NCBI GenBank assembly: GCA_023333565.1
Contig: JAJKFH010003680.1
Span: 2,976,001 to 3,040,000, forward strand
Length of the DNA stretch: 64,000 bases
Direction of reading: 5' to 3'
Source: Puffinus mauretanicus
Taxonomy: Eukaryota > Chordata > Aves > Procellariiformes > Procellariidae
This document shows, in pieces, positions 1 to 14,250 of the stretch; position 1 is the stretch's first letter; each line of letters begins with the position of its first letter. Made by a program: the position numbers and the translations under genes. Below the pieces are notes generated by a model. It saw only the letters and a list, made by a program, of their open reading frames with translations. It had not been told where the DNA came from and did no database searches.

Positions 1-3000
1 GAGCTTGCTTTGCTGATTGGCAGACCCTCCGGAGACCACCAGAAGAAGCAGATGGTCAAGACATGAGATCAGAGCTGGAGACGGAGATGTCAATCAATAG
101 GTTGGAGTGCCAGGCGCCGGGATGCGGTACGGAGCAGGCAGCGACCGCAGTGCTAAGCAGGCAAAGGCGCACCATCCCAGAAGGACAGGTATTTGAGTAA
201 TAAGGCTAGCTGCAAAGTCTGCTTTTTGCTTTAAAAAAAAAAGAAATAAAAAGAAATCGCAGCCTTGTCATGCTGCAGAAGTCAGGCCTTATATTGTTCC
301 ACCCCTGGAAGGATGTGCTGAGCCTCTGTCAATCCCCTGTCAAACTCTCAAGCAGAAGTAGGCAAAAAAAAAAAAAGAAGTAAAAGAACAACCATACAGC
401 CGCTGCAGAAATGGGAGTGGGGCAAAATCACAGGAAATCACAATAGTTGTAATGCCTCTGGTGGTAGTCTCTGTAATGAGATTTCTGGGTAAAAAAATTA
501 TTCAGTGTATCTTTTTGGAGGTTGAGCACTGGTACCCTGGATCAGAGCATCAAAAACAAGGCAGCAGCAAAATTACCTCCTGTATCCCTTTTCACAGGTT
601 TTTGGTAAAATGTCTCAGGGTGATGCTATTCCACAGCATCCTCTGCACAGGGCTGTAACACAAAAACTCTGGTCTGGTCAGAAGCCCATTCGAGGTGGGG
701 GATTCGTGCTAAAAGATGTGGTCAAACTACCATGTGTCCAGGAACCAGCAATACAGTGCCTGGAGTCTGGAAGCATTGATCCTTTCAGAGAAGTTAAAGG
801 AGCCAAATCCACGTTTCACTTAAAAAAAAAAAAAACACCAAAAATAGAAAGAGGTGGGAGGGAATAAAAGTTTGCAAATAATTGATGGGTGTAAACGCTG
901 AATTGAAAAGAAATTACCTAGGGAGTGTATTTTCCTAGTGGGGTAGAGTATGAAAAGGAGCATTTAGCCTGAGTACTACAAAAACAAGCTACCAGAGAGA
1001 AGAGGGACCTCTGAGACTGGAACATCTCCTAAGGAAAGTGGTAGCAGGCCCATTAATGCATTTACCACCAGGCTGGGCAAAGCCCGAGGAAACGCGCTAT
1101 AGGGCTCTGCTGAGCACTGGCTCCTGGGAGGAGGATAAATCTGATCTAACCTGCCTCTTCCCCCTCTGATTCCTGGGTTTCTAGCAGCTCCTTTCCCCAG
1201 CATACTCCTTAATGGCAAGGCTGATTTTTTCATCTGTGCTCGCTCTGCAGCAGGACTTTCCAAACGTTGTTTCCTCGGGCACGTCAGCAGCGCCAACAGC
1301 AGCAGCAGCTCCTGGCTGTGCACAGGCGAGACTGGGCATCGGCTGCTCCATGTCTCGAAATAGCCCAGTTACTCCTAGCAGGACACAAGTCACGGTTTGC
1401 AAATCCCTTTTCTAGAGAGAACCTCATCTGCATCCTCAAAGACCGCAAGCAAAACCTGAAGACAGTATGTTCATATCATTCCTGCTATTTGGAGTTTGTC
1501 TCCCCTTTTTCTAACTGTATCAGGGACAGAGCTTGCACCTATTAGCATCCATGAACTTTACTGCTATATTACAAGGTCAGAGACTATCGCGTACAGCTGT
1601 CGTTCAATTAAAGTCAATACACACTATTTTAATTCTCTTCTGTGACTTACTCCATGCATTTATTGTTGATGCAAAGTACTGCGTTAACAAACTTGGAAGC
1701 AGAAAGCCTTTTTATTGCAAAATTTATCTTTATATAAAGCAAAAGCACCATAAATGCCCTGCAGCACCAAAATCCTCTTATCAAATTCTCAGACCGTAGC
1801 AATATTTCAGCATTATTCAGAAGGCATGTGGGTTTTGCACAGACCTCTTTGCAAAAAAAGGTGGATGTCTGTGTCTATAAGGAACACCTGGGCACCCCAC
1901 CGTGCACCCTGAATCCCCGATCCCTTCAGCTGAAGCATCCCTGCAGCTTGAGAAGCTGTCTGGAACGACCGTTGCACACACTCGCGGTGGCTAACGGCAG
2001 CTTCGGGGCAGACCATCCGGACAGACAGCCGTGCTCCACGGACAGGCTGCTCTTTGCCGCTGGGAGGGGTGAGGGGTGCTCCGCGCACCTCAGCACCAGC
2101 TTGGAGGTGGCAATTTGCAGCAGTGACCAGAGAAGCAAAACGACGTCAGCTCTTATTTTTGTCCGACACTTGCTGTTTTAAAGGCTTGTGCTTACGCTTC
2201 TGTCAAAGCAAACAGACAAAGACTAAACACATCGGGCAGCCCCCAGAAGCCTGGACCCCACCTCCTATAAAACAGAAACCCCCTACCACACGCTCCTCGT
2301 TAGGAGCCAGACTACTATTGCACACAGCTGACCGGGTAATTTTAGCTATCTGGAGAGTGCCAGGAGATGACAACATTTCTGAAGGACCGTCTGGAGAGAT
2401 GTCTGCAGGAGCGGAGGCAGAGCACCCGTCACCACCCTGCTAACTGCCCGCTGCAGAGGTAACACCACTGAGGTGCATTGCTCTGTACCCCTGAACTACC
2501 ACCCCTCCAGGCACAGAGAGCACTTCGAAAGACTCTTTACAAATAAAACTGTCATGAATGCAGACATTTGTTACCCCGCAGCTTTATTTTTTAACCCGCA
2601 GTGCAATGTTGCTGTAAGAAATTGAATACTTGAGCATTAAGTATGTGTTACAGCGCTGCCTTATACAGCAGCAAAGTGATTAATTAAAATTTACAAGAGT
2701 AATCCAAATGCCTAAACATGTTTCTTGGCGGTAACTCCTATAACCCGCTGCCAATAACATCTCAAACTAACGACAACCCCAAAGTCAACCTTTGGGAGCC
2801 ATGAAGAGTCTCTCTGAACTAAGCCAGTTGGTAACGGGAGAAGAATGAAGAGATACGCGATTCTTCAGGAAAAACAAAGCACGTGAATACAATACTGTCT
2901 GGGATGTCTGGCTCGCACTGGGAATAGCCCCATCCCAAGTCACAAATACTGGCCAAAGCCCAGTTTCGTTAACTATCATGCTGCAGCATTGAAAATGCCG

Positions 3001-6000
3001 TATGAAACAGTGAAACAGCCAAGTTCACATCCAGCTCCACGATCCATGAGATGCTGAGCACTTCCAGCTAACACTGAGCCGTGCCAAACACTTTGCAAAA
3101 TCAGAGGCTAAATTATTCCCTGGGAGGATTTCTTCATAAAACTCCAGAGGACGCAGGTATTGATCACGCTTCTCCCCCACTCCCCCCAAATCCGCTCGCA
3201 GAATATAATCCAATAACTTGATACTTTGGGTAACCCTTGAAAACCTAAAATTGAAATTTCCCAGGGGCAATACCGGAGACTAAATTAGAGTCAAGGGGAT
3301 AAAACTGGGGTTAAAGCTGTTGATTTAAATGGAAAAAAGATACAGGAAAACATCACAGTCGACTATGGCAGGTTTACAGAGGTGTAACCCATCAGAGCGG
3401 GTCCGGTCACTGGAAGCTGGTTGCATAAATCAAGCGAATGAGAGGGGACAGACTCTTTAAAGGCTCATCTCGCTGTGCTGTTCTCTTGACAACACATTCC
3501 CCTTGCAATGCGTAAATAAGTGCAAAACTTTTAGTGTGCTGAACTAACTTTTAGCGTGCTGAACTAATCTATACTAGCTGTTAGAGAAACTCCTTGTATT
3601 TAATTACCGTCGCTAAATGATTTCAGTGTTTTCAAAGCACACTAGTTGCTTACTGGTAATGATTTCACTGCCATGAAATAAACCTTGCAACGATCAATGG
3701 GAATCTTACTCATGGAAACACAGCTCATTTATAACTTTATTTTAGACACTTAAATTAGTAAGGATCAACTCAGTCCTACTGGAATAATAATTTTAGCAGC
3801 AGAGTCAAAAAGCAAATGAAAAATAAAATGCCAAGTAAAAATAATTGTGCTGTCCAACCACTTCTCTAAAGAGTCCTCTCAACTCCCCCCTCCAACTGGA
3901 AATCTGTCATGGCAGAAGTCCTGGATTTGGGAAGGAGATCTTTACAGCTCCCATGAAAATTCACTCCAATTCGCCAAGTTAGACACACCTGAAAATCGTC
4001 ATCTGCACTTACTTGGGGCTAAATTCTCCAGTCCCTCCTTGTCTCCTGCATTTGAACTTGGGGCAGTGAATCCTCTGCTGCAGCCCACGTACCCTGCTCT
4101 CGGGGAGGCACAGTGCTCATGCCCTGCTTGCAAAAAATGCAACAGCCCCTTAAGAAAGGAGCACTGGACTTTCATGTGCTCTAGTCCCAGCTCTTCTAGC
4201 AACCCATGATAATGCCGTGATTTCCGTTGACTATAATATTGAGCAACAACTCCTACCGATCTTAAGATACAGGCAAATATGATTCAAAACTCATACAAAT
4301 AAGATAGCGGAGAAGTTGCATAAGATCGGTTCTGGCACAGCTGGGAGCAGACTCCGGGACTCTGATTAAATCTGGCAAATCTCACCCGGTCAGATACATC
4401 CTGCTCGTCGCAGTAGCCAGGTTTGCTCGGGCTGTCTCGTGCTGCTAGACCACCTCCCCATAGTGACTCCTGGTTTCTACCAAGGCTCTGCCGCCTGGTA
4501 AAAAGCTGTTTAAGCTAATTAGCAAACTTCAGCTGTGTACCCCCACCAACTGTTGCCAGACGAGCTCGTGCAGAGGGGACTCGCTGGTGCAACCTGTTCC
4601 TTGCACAGCAGCAGCGAGGCAGCGTGCTCCGCAAGCAGAAGCGGGAAGGTTCCCGGTCCTGCAGCCAACACAGCACTGCCTCTGTTTGCTTTTTCTAAAA
4701 ATCATCGGAAGTGAGAGACAAGCTTTAATTAAAGAATGTTTATTTGCAAAATTGAGAAATGCCAAAATTACGGCTGGCTCCACAAGCTTAATTTGTTCCA
4801 TTGTGCACATAAGCTGGGTTTTACATACATGAAAAGGTACTTCTTTTCTTTTTGTGTAAGTTTTATAGAACTTCTGCCTTGTTCTGTTCTTGGATGGTCG
4901 ATGAACAAGGTGGAGCAAGCCAAGAAACCAAAGCTAGTGCTATGTGATATCAGACAAGGCTGACCTATTATCTAGAATATCTTCATGTTTTTTTTAATGT
5001 TGTTTTCATGCAATTGCACTTACATTGTCAGATAATCTAATTCAAATGGGAGTATTTCTCCTCCTAAGCAATAGTTCATTGTCCTTAAAAGCACCAAACC
5101 CGGGGTCTGCTCAGCGGAGAGGAATGCCGGGCGGATAAATGGTCCTCAGACAAACTCAGACTTTTTCTCCCTGGGCTGTTAACTCTTTAACTGCATAGAC
5201 TGACCATTGCACTAAAATCTAGAATGGCTACTAATTTAGCACAGTCATTAACTGCCCAGAGCTCAAACTTTGTCTGTAGCCTCTCTATTTCAAAGCAGCC
5301 TGTCTGCACAAGCACAGATGCTGTGATGTGACTAAGTGCATAACAGAAGTCCAATTACTTGGGTGTCAACATTTGCAAAAATTTGTCTATCTATAGCTTC
5401 AAAGTCACGCCTGATGTTACTAAGCATCTGTATGTCTAAACTTATGGCAGTTTTCACTGCATTTTTGTGCACTCTTTCTTGAAAGAAGGAGAAAAGTAGT
5501 GGCACATAGGGTTGCACATCCAAATAGGACCATCCTTAAGTACCAGGGCAGAACAAGACGGTGAATTAAAAGTAAGCTGATAAATACCTGGGCAAGGAAA
5601 CCTTAGTGCGGGCAAAGAGCTACAGGAGCTGAAAATAAACGATGCATTCATTCCTAACCAGTTAAATGATTTTTATTCCATGTTCAGTGTGGTCCATAAA
5701 TGTTCACTTATAAAATGTTCACTTTAAAAAGTGGCTTTCTTCCTGAGAATGTGGAGTGTTTTACACGCTTACACAAAATACCCTCCCCATCTGTCCTGCC
5801 CCATGTCAAATCTCATCTTCCTGTGCTCAGTTACGGTGTTGTAGCTCCACACTCCCAACATACAATTTTAGTTCACCCCAATCATGATTTCCCTTGCCTT
5901 GGTGTTTAGAAGATCAGTCTTTCCACATCCCTCAAAAGCCTCCAATTCCTTCCCATTACTCCTTAATTCCCAGGAAAAAACCACTCTCCTCTGACCCGAG

Positions 6001-6542
6001 CACCCCAGGGCAGGAATGAACGGTGGTCCCTGCACCCAGGGCAGCGGGGGGATGCTGCCTGCCCCCTCCCAAGGCACCCACAGGTAGGAGCGTTATTGTT
6101 GGTATTTATCAATCCTTTACTGTTACAAGGGCATTGTGTCAGGAGACCCATTTAAGCTCTATTATAACTCCTTTTGACTGACAGGCGGAGAGTAATGAGT
6201 GTCATTGCCTGAGGAAGGCCAGACGAAAAGGAAGCTCTAAATAGACCTGTCAGAGAGATGCTAAAGAGACTAATACATCAACTAAATCAGCGCCCAATAC
6301 ATAAAAATCTTTTAATCTACCAGTCTTTCAATTTTAAATGTTTACCAAGGCCCAGCATCTATAATGCTGCATAGGTAATATGCTTTTTCTTTATAAATAA
6401 TTGTAATGACCCTTCTAAGTATATGCCTGGATTTCTTTTCATGAAAAACAAGAAAAAGAGGAGGAGAAAAGAAGCGGCAGGCTGCCAGGGATCCAAATGC
6501 TTCAGTAGCTGACAAAAGACAAGAGAATTTGGGCTGATTTTC
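1..6542. other. Non-coding unique DNA, no gene seen
   Basis: No supported exon, RNA gene or recognisable dispersed repeat. Three A-rich tracts lie close together near 230-258, 361-390 and 822-845. A CAG/CTG-rich patch sits near 1285-1312 but is too short and impure to call a microsatellite. A 20-bp tandem duplication at 3528-3567 is listed separately. Open frames are short and overlap on both strands, as expected by chance. Confidence 0.7.
3528..3567. repeat. 20-bp tandem duplication, two copies
   Basis: Two adjacent 20-base units (CTTTTAGTGTGCTGAACTAA, then the same with C in place of T at position 8) match at 19 of 20 positions. This looks like a simple local duplication with one later substitution. 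It has no coding or structural context. Confidence 0.9.
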
Positions 6543-6570
6543 TTTTTTTTTTTTTTTTTTAAAAAAAAAA
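6543..6570. repeat. T18-A10 homopolymer junction
   Basis: A run of 18 T is followed immediately by 10 A, giving a perfect T10/A10 inverted repeat with no loop. It could be the poly(A) end of an unrecognised minus-strand retrocopy, or simple slippage. The flanks show no known retroelement. Confidence 0.85.
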
Positions 6571-9500
6571 GCAGCTTTGGAATGATGAATTCACAAGTTG
6601 TTATGGGAACTAGCAGCACAGATGATGCCCCAAAGGAGCACTGAAGAATGTCTATAGGATCTGGAGGGATAATAATGTAATACAGACGTCTGTAATATGC
6701 ATGGATTTCACCAAATTTGTATGACAATTTGTAACCTAATACTCACAGTGCACGGTCTGTGTGCCAGCACGAAGCCATAGCCCATGCAACACATCAGACC
6801 AAAACTATGTGGCTGGGATGCTCGATGGCGCAGCCCTGGCCCTCTCCCAGCCCTCCCGGGCCGTCAAGAGAGTATCCCTCCTTGTTTGTTTATTTACTTT
6901 GACAACACATTAATTTTCGTTCACAGTACCTCACATTTTCCAGGACCTCTGCGTTTGCAAACTACTGTACTCGGAACACACGCGTGTGCCGGGGAGGGAG
7001 GAGCACGGGGGGAGCCGGCATCTGCGCCAGCAGCAGCTGGGGATGCTGGCAGCGAGGAGGACACGCGGGGCAGGTTTTATTTCTTTGGAAGGTAACTGAG
7101 GCCATCACCTCTGCACAGATGATACGTGCACCTCTCCTTCCCAGCATGTTAGGAGGGGATGTGCATTTTGGAGGAGGACTGAGACCCTCTGCCCACGCTC
7201 CTGCAGACCCCAAGAGCAATGAGTGCCCGGCTGTGCTTCCATCTTTGAGGTGGACGAGGCTTTTTGTAGCTCCTGTCCCAGGTTCTGCACATGCACAACC
7301 GCAAGCTGCAAGTGTTAGGCAGGCTCAGGGTCTTCCCAGCACTGAGACAGCTAAAGCCAGTGGGTTGTTTTCTAAACGGGAAGATTTAATTTATAAACAC
7401 CTTCATGCATATTTTGGCTTTTAAAGGAGAGTTACAACACAGGCTGCAAGGAAGAGCAGAGCTCGAACTACATGGGTCATAACTAAACCTAGGTTTTACA
7501 CGTATAGGTAAGGTGCATTGGATCTATGGGTGATACATAAGCATAGACTTAATTTGAATTACAGCAATTATACAACAGCCTCCACCTCAGATGGCATTTG
7601 CAGAACATATAACAGCATATACTATAGGCCAGATCAGGAATATTCTCCAGTGACCCTCACTGTCCAACTGGCTTGGTCAAAGCACCACAGCAATGCAACG
7701 TCCTTGGGCCAACCTCTTGTGGGAACAGACCACGGACGGGCCACAGTAACCAGGGGCTTCCAGACCGTAAGTGACACACGCACGGATTGAAAAGAGCTGG
7801 GCATGCAAACCATGGCCATGGAAGATGCAGGATCCCAGATGCAATGCTGAAATGTTACTGAGCTCTGTAAAAAGCACTCTAAGAAATGCTTGCAGAGCTC
7901 AGACCCACCTGCCAGCACAGCCCCTGAGCTTGTCCCCAGGCTTTGTGACTACAACCTATGAGATATCCTGAGCCCATGGGAAAATGATGAGAAAGGAGTT
8001 CAGAAGAAGAGTAGGGCAAAGTCTCACATCACTGCAGCCTACTATTTGCTCAATATTGATGCCTATGAGATGAGAATCAGCTCAGCAACGGGGCTTGGTT
8101 TGCAGGTCTCTGTGGGGGCTGTGGTCTGGAGATAAGAGAAACCTCACCGTGCTTTCCCCAGAGCTGCTGCTGACATTTGGAAGGAAGTCCAGTAAAACTG
8201 TAAAGGTACCTCTTGATCTGCCTTCCAAAAACCTCTTTCAAAATGTACTTTGCTGAGCTGTTTACGCAAATTCTTGCAAGTTGGCTTGACAGCATGCCAG
8301 TCTACCACCAACCGTGCAAAACAGCATTCCCTCATCCCCCTTGCTCTGCCCGTGCTCGGTTGGGCAGGGGCAGCCTGGAGGGAAGCCACAAGACCAACCC
8401 ACCTTCCATGCTGCACACCTGCAACACGGGCCTACCCAGAACACACTCTCCAGATTTATGCCTGGAGTATATTTATATATGGGTTATAAATAAAGTGTGT
8501 GGCTTGCCATTCCGTCCTACTTCAGTGTTCATGCCTTCCTTTCACCTGCCCATCCCAGTCCATTAGCCTGCACTATTTTTCCAGCTGTCCTTTCGGTCTG
8601 TGCCAGGAGAGGGCTCTTGGTCTCCTTCCACTTTGTAACCTTCAGCACACCAAAAGTTATAGACTGCATCAAATGAGCACGAAATGAAACATTTCCTGCA
8701 CCAAAAGCTTGCAGAAGCCACGTTAGGGAGCCCCATTACTTGTAGAGAGGATGGAAGACTCATTCGTGATTTTTTTTTCTGCACTAAAGGACCTTTCCTG
8801 GCGTTTGGGAAAACCAAAGAACTGAGGGTTTTAACACAGTACCTGCAGTTTGCATTTACCTAGTGATTTTCTGGAACCTCTTGCCAAATGTCTGGCTGTG
8901 TGCTCTTCCAGAAGGTAATAAAAAGCCTGCACCATGCTTTCCCTGCAGAACTACTTAATGGGCTTAGGAGGTTTGTTCTCAATTTCGTATTAACTTCAAG
9001 TAAGAGGGATACATATTCTCAGTATTTGCTGTGCTTTCCTCTTTGTCCAAGCCACTAAGGCCCGCTCTGCCCTCCACCAGCAGACCCAGCTCTCCCCTCG
9101 AGTCTCCTGCACTGCCTGTGGTCGGGTGCGCTTTGGGTTGTCCTCGTCCCCAGCTCCCTCTTCTCTCTGAAGTTCTGCCTCCCACCCAGCCAACTTGGCC
9201 AAAGTGCCCCTGCCGGACCTCTCCATCGCACCAGCACAACCTGTCTGGCTCATCACTCTACTGCCCTTACACACATGCTCTCCACCACTTCTACTCCAGT
9301 CCCTCAGAAAGACAGGGAGGGGAAAAAAAGGTCCTTTGCAGATGGGGTTCACAGATATCGTAAACGGTCCACATCCCTCCCGTCTTCGACAAAAACTTGA
9401 GGAAACTTGGCAGAGCTCAGGTATCATCACCTATAAATTATGATCTGTGGACTAAGAACCATCCCAGACTGGGAGGCTTCCTCAAGTCACGTGAGGTTGA

Positions 9501-11428
9501 CCTGGGGTCCTCCAGAGAGCTTTCAGTGGGTCATGCTTTAGGTCGGCCAGCTCTTCTCTGCTCCGTGATGGTTTTCTGACTTCTTGAGACATGTAAGTCA
9601 GGAAAGAAGGAGACACTGTGCAGCAGGACAACCCTTGCTGCTCTGGTTGATGCTGGACTTGAGCCAGTCACAACTGCTTTGCAGACCTCTCTCCACGCCA
9701 ACTCATCAAGACAGGCTTCTCAACAGACCTATCCTCCTCGTGTAGGAAAACAAGCGCTTTCCATGACTCCATTTTACTCCTGCCTGAACACCAGAGCTCC
9801 TGACAAGAGCCAGCAATCACAAGTGTTATCTATCAGAAATGTTATCCCATCAGCATCACTCCATCGCAGCTCCACAGGACTGTGTTGGACATGCTCCCTG
9901 CACCAACGTTTCTCAGGACCTGGACTGACTCACCCTGGAGTCCTCAGACTTCCAGCTGAAGGGAAAGGGTGAGCTAAAAGGAAAGAAAATGCTTGCTGGT
10001 TTTTTGGAAATCTGATATTCAGGCATCTTCCTTAGCAAAATTTGTTCTGCGTACGCATGGGCTCACCACATTAGTCTGTTATGGTGGCCTGTGGATGTGT
10101 TAGATAGAAAAGGGTGTGAGGAAGTGCTACCCCAAGGTGGGGAAGGGAAGCAGGTAATTTCCACCCATACAATGGAAATCTCAGGGTTACCAAGATACTG
10201 TTTCATCCTCAGACATGAGGCTTTATCCAAGCATGTCAGATTTTTTAAGAGGCCAATTTATCACTAGAGATAGTGCTTAGTGAAAGCGTATTAAGCCGTG
10301 TACAGAGGAAAAATACAACAGTCGTCTTTAGAAAGCAGCCTGGCCCTTGAGAGTAAGGGCACTAATATGGGATTTAAATGCTCCCTCTCGAGCATGCTTC
10401 ATGCTGCTGTAAACAAGACAGTAATGTGTCACTTTGGGCACAGACCCTCTCTTAATTATGCCTGCTGTATGATATAGGTAATAAAGTAAAAAGGATGGAG
10501 AGGCAGCTAATAGATGACTTCCTTTATCATTACAGGAACCACACATGAAGAGTACTGAAAGAAAAACCAGAGCACTGAGATTCTGTGTCCAATACGCAAC
10601 TTGCACTGATCAATCCCCTGCTAATGTGAAGTGAAACTTGGACTTTCCCTTGGAAACACTCATTGAGCAAACATCGCCAGCGCACGCTTCCTGCCCTCCA
10701 GTTCATCCCAGTCTGAGCGAAAAGTCAAACAAGCCACTCTCAGTAACACAGCAGTGCCCCTTCCATCTGCAAAGCGGGTTTGTATTTCTTCCAAAAAAAT
10801 AAACACAAAGGACAGACAGGCTTCCATCTGACTTTTATCAAAGCCTGGATGAAGGAAGACTTTCAACACTGTCTTCCAAGCAGCCCTTTGTAAAGATGGG
10901 AGGGTGGGTAAAAATAACTTGTAATTAGAGTCTAATGAATCAGCACCAGTTGTCTAGCCAACAGTGCATCAGCTCCCATGTGCTAGTTAAGCGCTTGATA
11001 TTCTTTTCATCGTGCAAGAGCAGCACACTGGCAAACTCATGCTCGCTGCCCCCACAAATGTTTTTCCTTACACTTGTAGTGCAGGTTCAAACTCCGTTTC
11101 ACCCCGGAGAGAAACAGGACATGACTTTACCAGACAGGGAAGTCCAAGAAACCAGCAAACTTGCACAGCTTTCAGGGCTGATGCACCTGGAAGTACATTA
11201 AAGCGGCTGCAGCTCACCCTGTTTTACCCATTTGTGGAGCTTTGTTGCGGCCAAGAATCAAGCTTCGTAAGCAAGGCCAAGCGTTCTCTGTGGCAGAGTG
11301 GGAATAAATTCAAACCACCCCAAAATTCTTTGGCAACAAGTCCTAGACTTCATGGCAGTATTAATTCAGCGCGTTTCCATGAAATACTTCTCATTCCCAC
11401 CCCTCCTTCAAACGTACGCACAGATCTT
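6571..11428. other. Non-coding unique DNA, no gene seen
   Basis: A GC-rich, CpG-containing patch lies at about 6970-7080, starting at the palindrome at 6977-6988. Apart from that the stretch holds no recognised repeat, RNA or exon. The longest open frames (about 145 codons near 7.0-7.4 kb plus and 9.0-9.4 kb minus) have overlapping frames of similar length on the other strand and no domain signal. Confidence 0.65.
6977..6988. other. 12-bp alternating CA/CG/TG palindrome
   Basis: CACACGCGTGTG is a perfect palindrome of strictly alternating purine and pyrimidine, a sequence type prone to Z-DNA. It opens a CpG-bearing, G-rich patch that runs to about 7080. It may be chance or part of a short regulatory segment. 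Confidence 0.7.
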
Positions 11429-11450
11429 CGTCCCGTTGTGTTACGGGACG
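11429..11450. other. Perfect 8-bp hairpin with 6-base loop
   Basis: Arms CGTCCCGT and ACGGGACG are exact reverse complements around the loop TGTGTT. The arms are CpG-bearing in an otherwise AT-richer region. No terminator, tRNA or known small-RNA context was found. Confidence 0.6.
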
Positions 11451-14250
11451 CGGTTCTGCGGGAAAAGAAAATGCCATGGCATGCTCCGCAGCGGTGGGAA
11501 TAATGAAACACCCAGGCTCTGCTTTTGAAGCTTGCATCAGCTCAGAAGAACATTTCAACCTGGCAACGTGTCTGCCAGCTCCAACGGCAGGGACTGACAC
11601 TGCTGTTCAGTCGAAGTGACATGCAGATGAGATGCTTCTTCCGACAGGTAAAATAATGAGCGTTCCATGATATGGGAATAAAATCCCTTTGCTGATGACT
11701 GCAGAGCAAATTTGCAAAGTTTGCAAGGAAAAAGATTTTTTTGTTCTAACTGCATATTTCTCCTGAGAGATGAAAATTAAACTGGATTTTTTTCCTTCTT
11801 GCATCTTAATAAAATTTCCATTAAAAACCATTTCAAAACCTTTAGTTTAGCTTGTGGTTTCAACTAGGCCAGAGGAGAAAACTGATTTTCAATTTAGAGC
11901 ACAATCAAAAATAAGATTAAGTCCAGGTTCAGTTAAGAAAGATCAGAAAGGGTTGTCAAAAAAGTAGTTTGCTTTACTTCCATTTCGCTTTATGAATATG
12001 AAGGATATCAAATAATCAGAAGTTGCTTTTGTTAGAGATGTGTGTGGAGCTGCTGAGATCTGGACTGATTGTTTTCAATCCAAAGGGCAGGTCCATGTTC
12101 AACACCAAAGAGAACTTTTCTGTTGAACCCTTTAATCATTTTTCCAACTAAACAAAACGTATTCAGATTTAGGCAGCTTAAGCAAAAGTTTTGTCTTCTT
12201 ATTTTATTCATTTTCCCCTTTCTTCTCCTCTAGAGAATCTGACAGGGGAAAATAGTGTGAATCATTCCCGTAATTCCCCTGTAAAAGTATGCAATACAAG
12301 AATGGCAAGCACATGCACACACCCCCCCCGACGCTGAGCCTGCAGCCGTCATTCACGTCAAACAGCAAGCGCATCCCAAACACTGCTGCATTCCCGTTTG
12401 TGTTTGCACAATTCAAATAACTAACATTTCAACACACAAAAAGAAGTTCCTGCCGTGACCACAGCCCAAACTCATGTTCTTGATTTCAACTCCACCTCTT
12501 CAGTTCTAGGCACAGGGTAGGTTATTGCCATTGACGTGCCTTTGGTACGACCTGCGATACCGTGAATCGCTGAGGGAGCCAAGATCCCCAGAGATTTTAC
12601 AAAGGATACTGAAACACCTTATTCCATCACACAGGACAGAAAGCTGCCTCGACAACGCTGGGGAAGTTTCCTGGTACCCCATGGATCGTGGTGGAAATCT
12701 AGGGGTTTGGTGGGTTTAATTTCCAGTATCAGAGCTCAAGTGAGAATCAGACTAAAGAATTTCCCTTTATTGTACTTAACTCTCCTGTGCTCCAGCATCA
12801 TTTTCTGAACACATTATCTCCTACATCAAATAAATGTCTGAGATAACAGCTGTCTGCTACAGCATATTACTCAATGCACTCTGACTGGACACACAATATC
12901 CATGCCAACGTTTTTTGGGTTTTGTTTTTTTTTTAGTCTGATTGGTTAAGGTATGCAAAAGAGGACCCACAGATTGGTTTACATATGCATTAACCATAAA
13001 TTATATTGCTACAAAGCTTAAGGTCAAAAGAAGGAAGCATAAAATAAGCATTCAGATTGGTTTCCCAGTTTCAAGCTTGTAATTTTTGGCTAAATTCCCC
13101 GCCTTTCCTTTAGAGCAAAGACCGGGTCAGAAGATGACATCCCAATGGAGCGAAGCGTTTTCCTTTTCTCTGCTCTCTTGATCCTCCCTTGTTCTGCAGT
13201 AAGAAGGCCGCGAGCTATTTCCACGGCAAAGAAGGTGGTGGATTCAATACAGTGCTGCCTTTTATTCTGCAGAAAACAGCACTGGTGGCAGGTAAGGGAA
13301 CAAGAAATGCCAGGAGCTGCTGCAGGAAGGACAAGAGCAAAGCCAAGTATGGCCATGGGACACTGGGCTCAGACCTCCTCTACAGCACGCAGGCTGGGTG
13401 GTGGCGAGCTCTAGCTCAAAGGATCCAGACAAGACATGGAAGAAATGTCAAGTTTTGTTTGGTTTTAAGCCAGATTTAAACTATTACACATTCTTCCCTA
13501 CAAAATCTTGAGCACAACTTCCAGCATGACCAACACCTCTGATGGGCTCTGCTGTCTTCTGCAATTGCATCTGCTTTGGAAATGTAGCACCCAGGGTTCG
13601 AAACAAGGCTGCCCACCTCCGGCCTGCTAGTGACTGTGCAAAGTGCACCTATATGTTATGTCTGTTGGCAAGGGGGAGAGAGGGACATGTTTGTATGCAT
13701 GTCTGGATGACCCATGTACAGGGTATAAGCAGGGATTTGTCTGCCCAGACTATTTCATTCCCTTCTTATGAGGGAAGGCGTGGACACTTCTCAAAGAACA
13801 TGCAACTGGTTGTTAAATTTCCAGTAGCTAAGTAAACATGTTAGAAAATAAACATATATATATATTTATAACTTATTAACTCGATTGACTAAATTCACAC
13901 ATGCACATTTCTTAGAATCTCAGAAATTTCCAAGCCACTCCAGCTTTTATCACACAGGCTGCAATATCCAGGGCTAGAAATAGCCTAAGAAAAAACAAAA
14001 CCAGGTGAACTGCCAGCATGGCTGGGACTTACAGATAAAAAACTACCTCTTATCCACCCCTTGGCTAAATGTGCTCTGCCATCTCTCTTTGCGCTTGAGC
14101 ACTGTGATTTTCAGCAGTAGCACAGCCAGCATCTAACCCAAGGTCAGACACGAACATCACGGTCTGAAGACTCGCACAACCGATCAAGCCCTTGACTCTA
14201 GAAGTAACTGAAAGACCGACAGGCTGAAAATCCAGACTTAGGATTTGATG
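11451..14250. other. Non-coding unique DNA, no gene seen
   Basis: This stretch holds a C8 run near 12322, a T10 run near 12925 and a short (TA)n tract at 13853-13866. No exon, RNA gene or dispersed repeat is recognisable up to the 3' end of CR1 copy A. Confidence 0.65.
13853..13866. repeat. Short (TA)n microsatellite
   Basis: About seven TA dinucleotides in a row, within an AT-rich stretch. Too short to be notable beyond possible length polymorphism. Confidence 0.75.

Noticed and set aside
11012..11503. 163-codon plus-strand open frame
   Set aside because: No domain, no splice-like ends, overlapped by other frames of similar composition. Within the length expected by chance in 64 kb.
12937..12950. 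14-base microexon-like segment between T10-AG and GTATGC
   Set aside because: Splice-like ends around a T-run arise often by chance, and nothing supports a transcript.
13590..13605. tRNA B-box-like GGGTTCGAAACA
   Set aside because: No A box, no acceptor or anticodon stems at the needed spacing.
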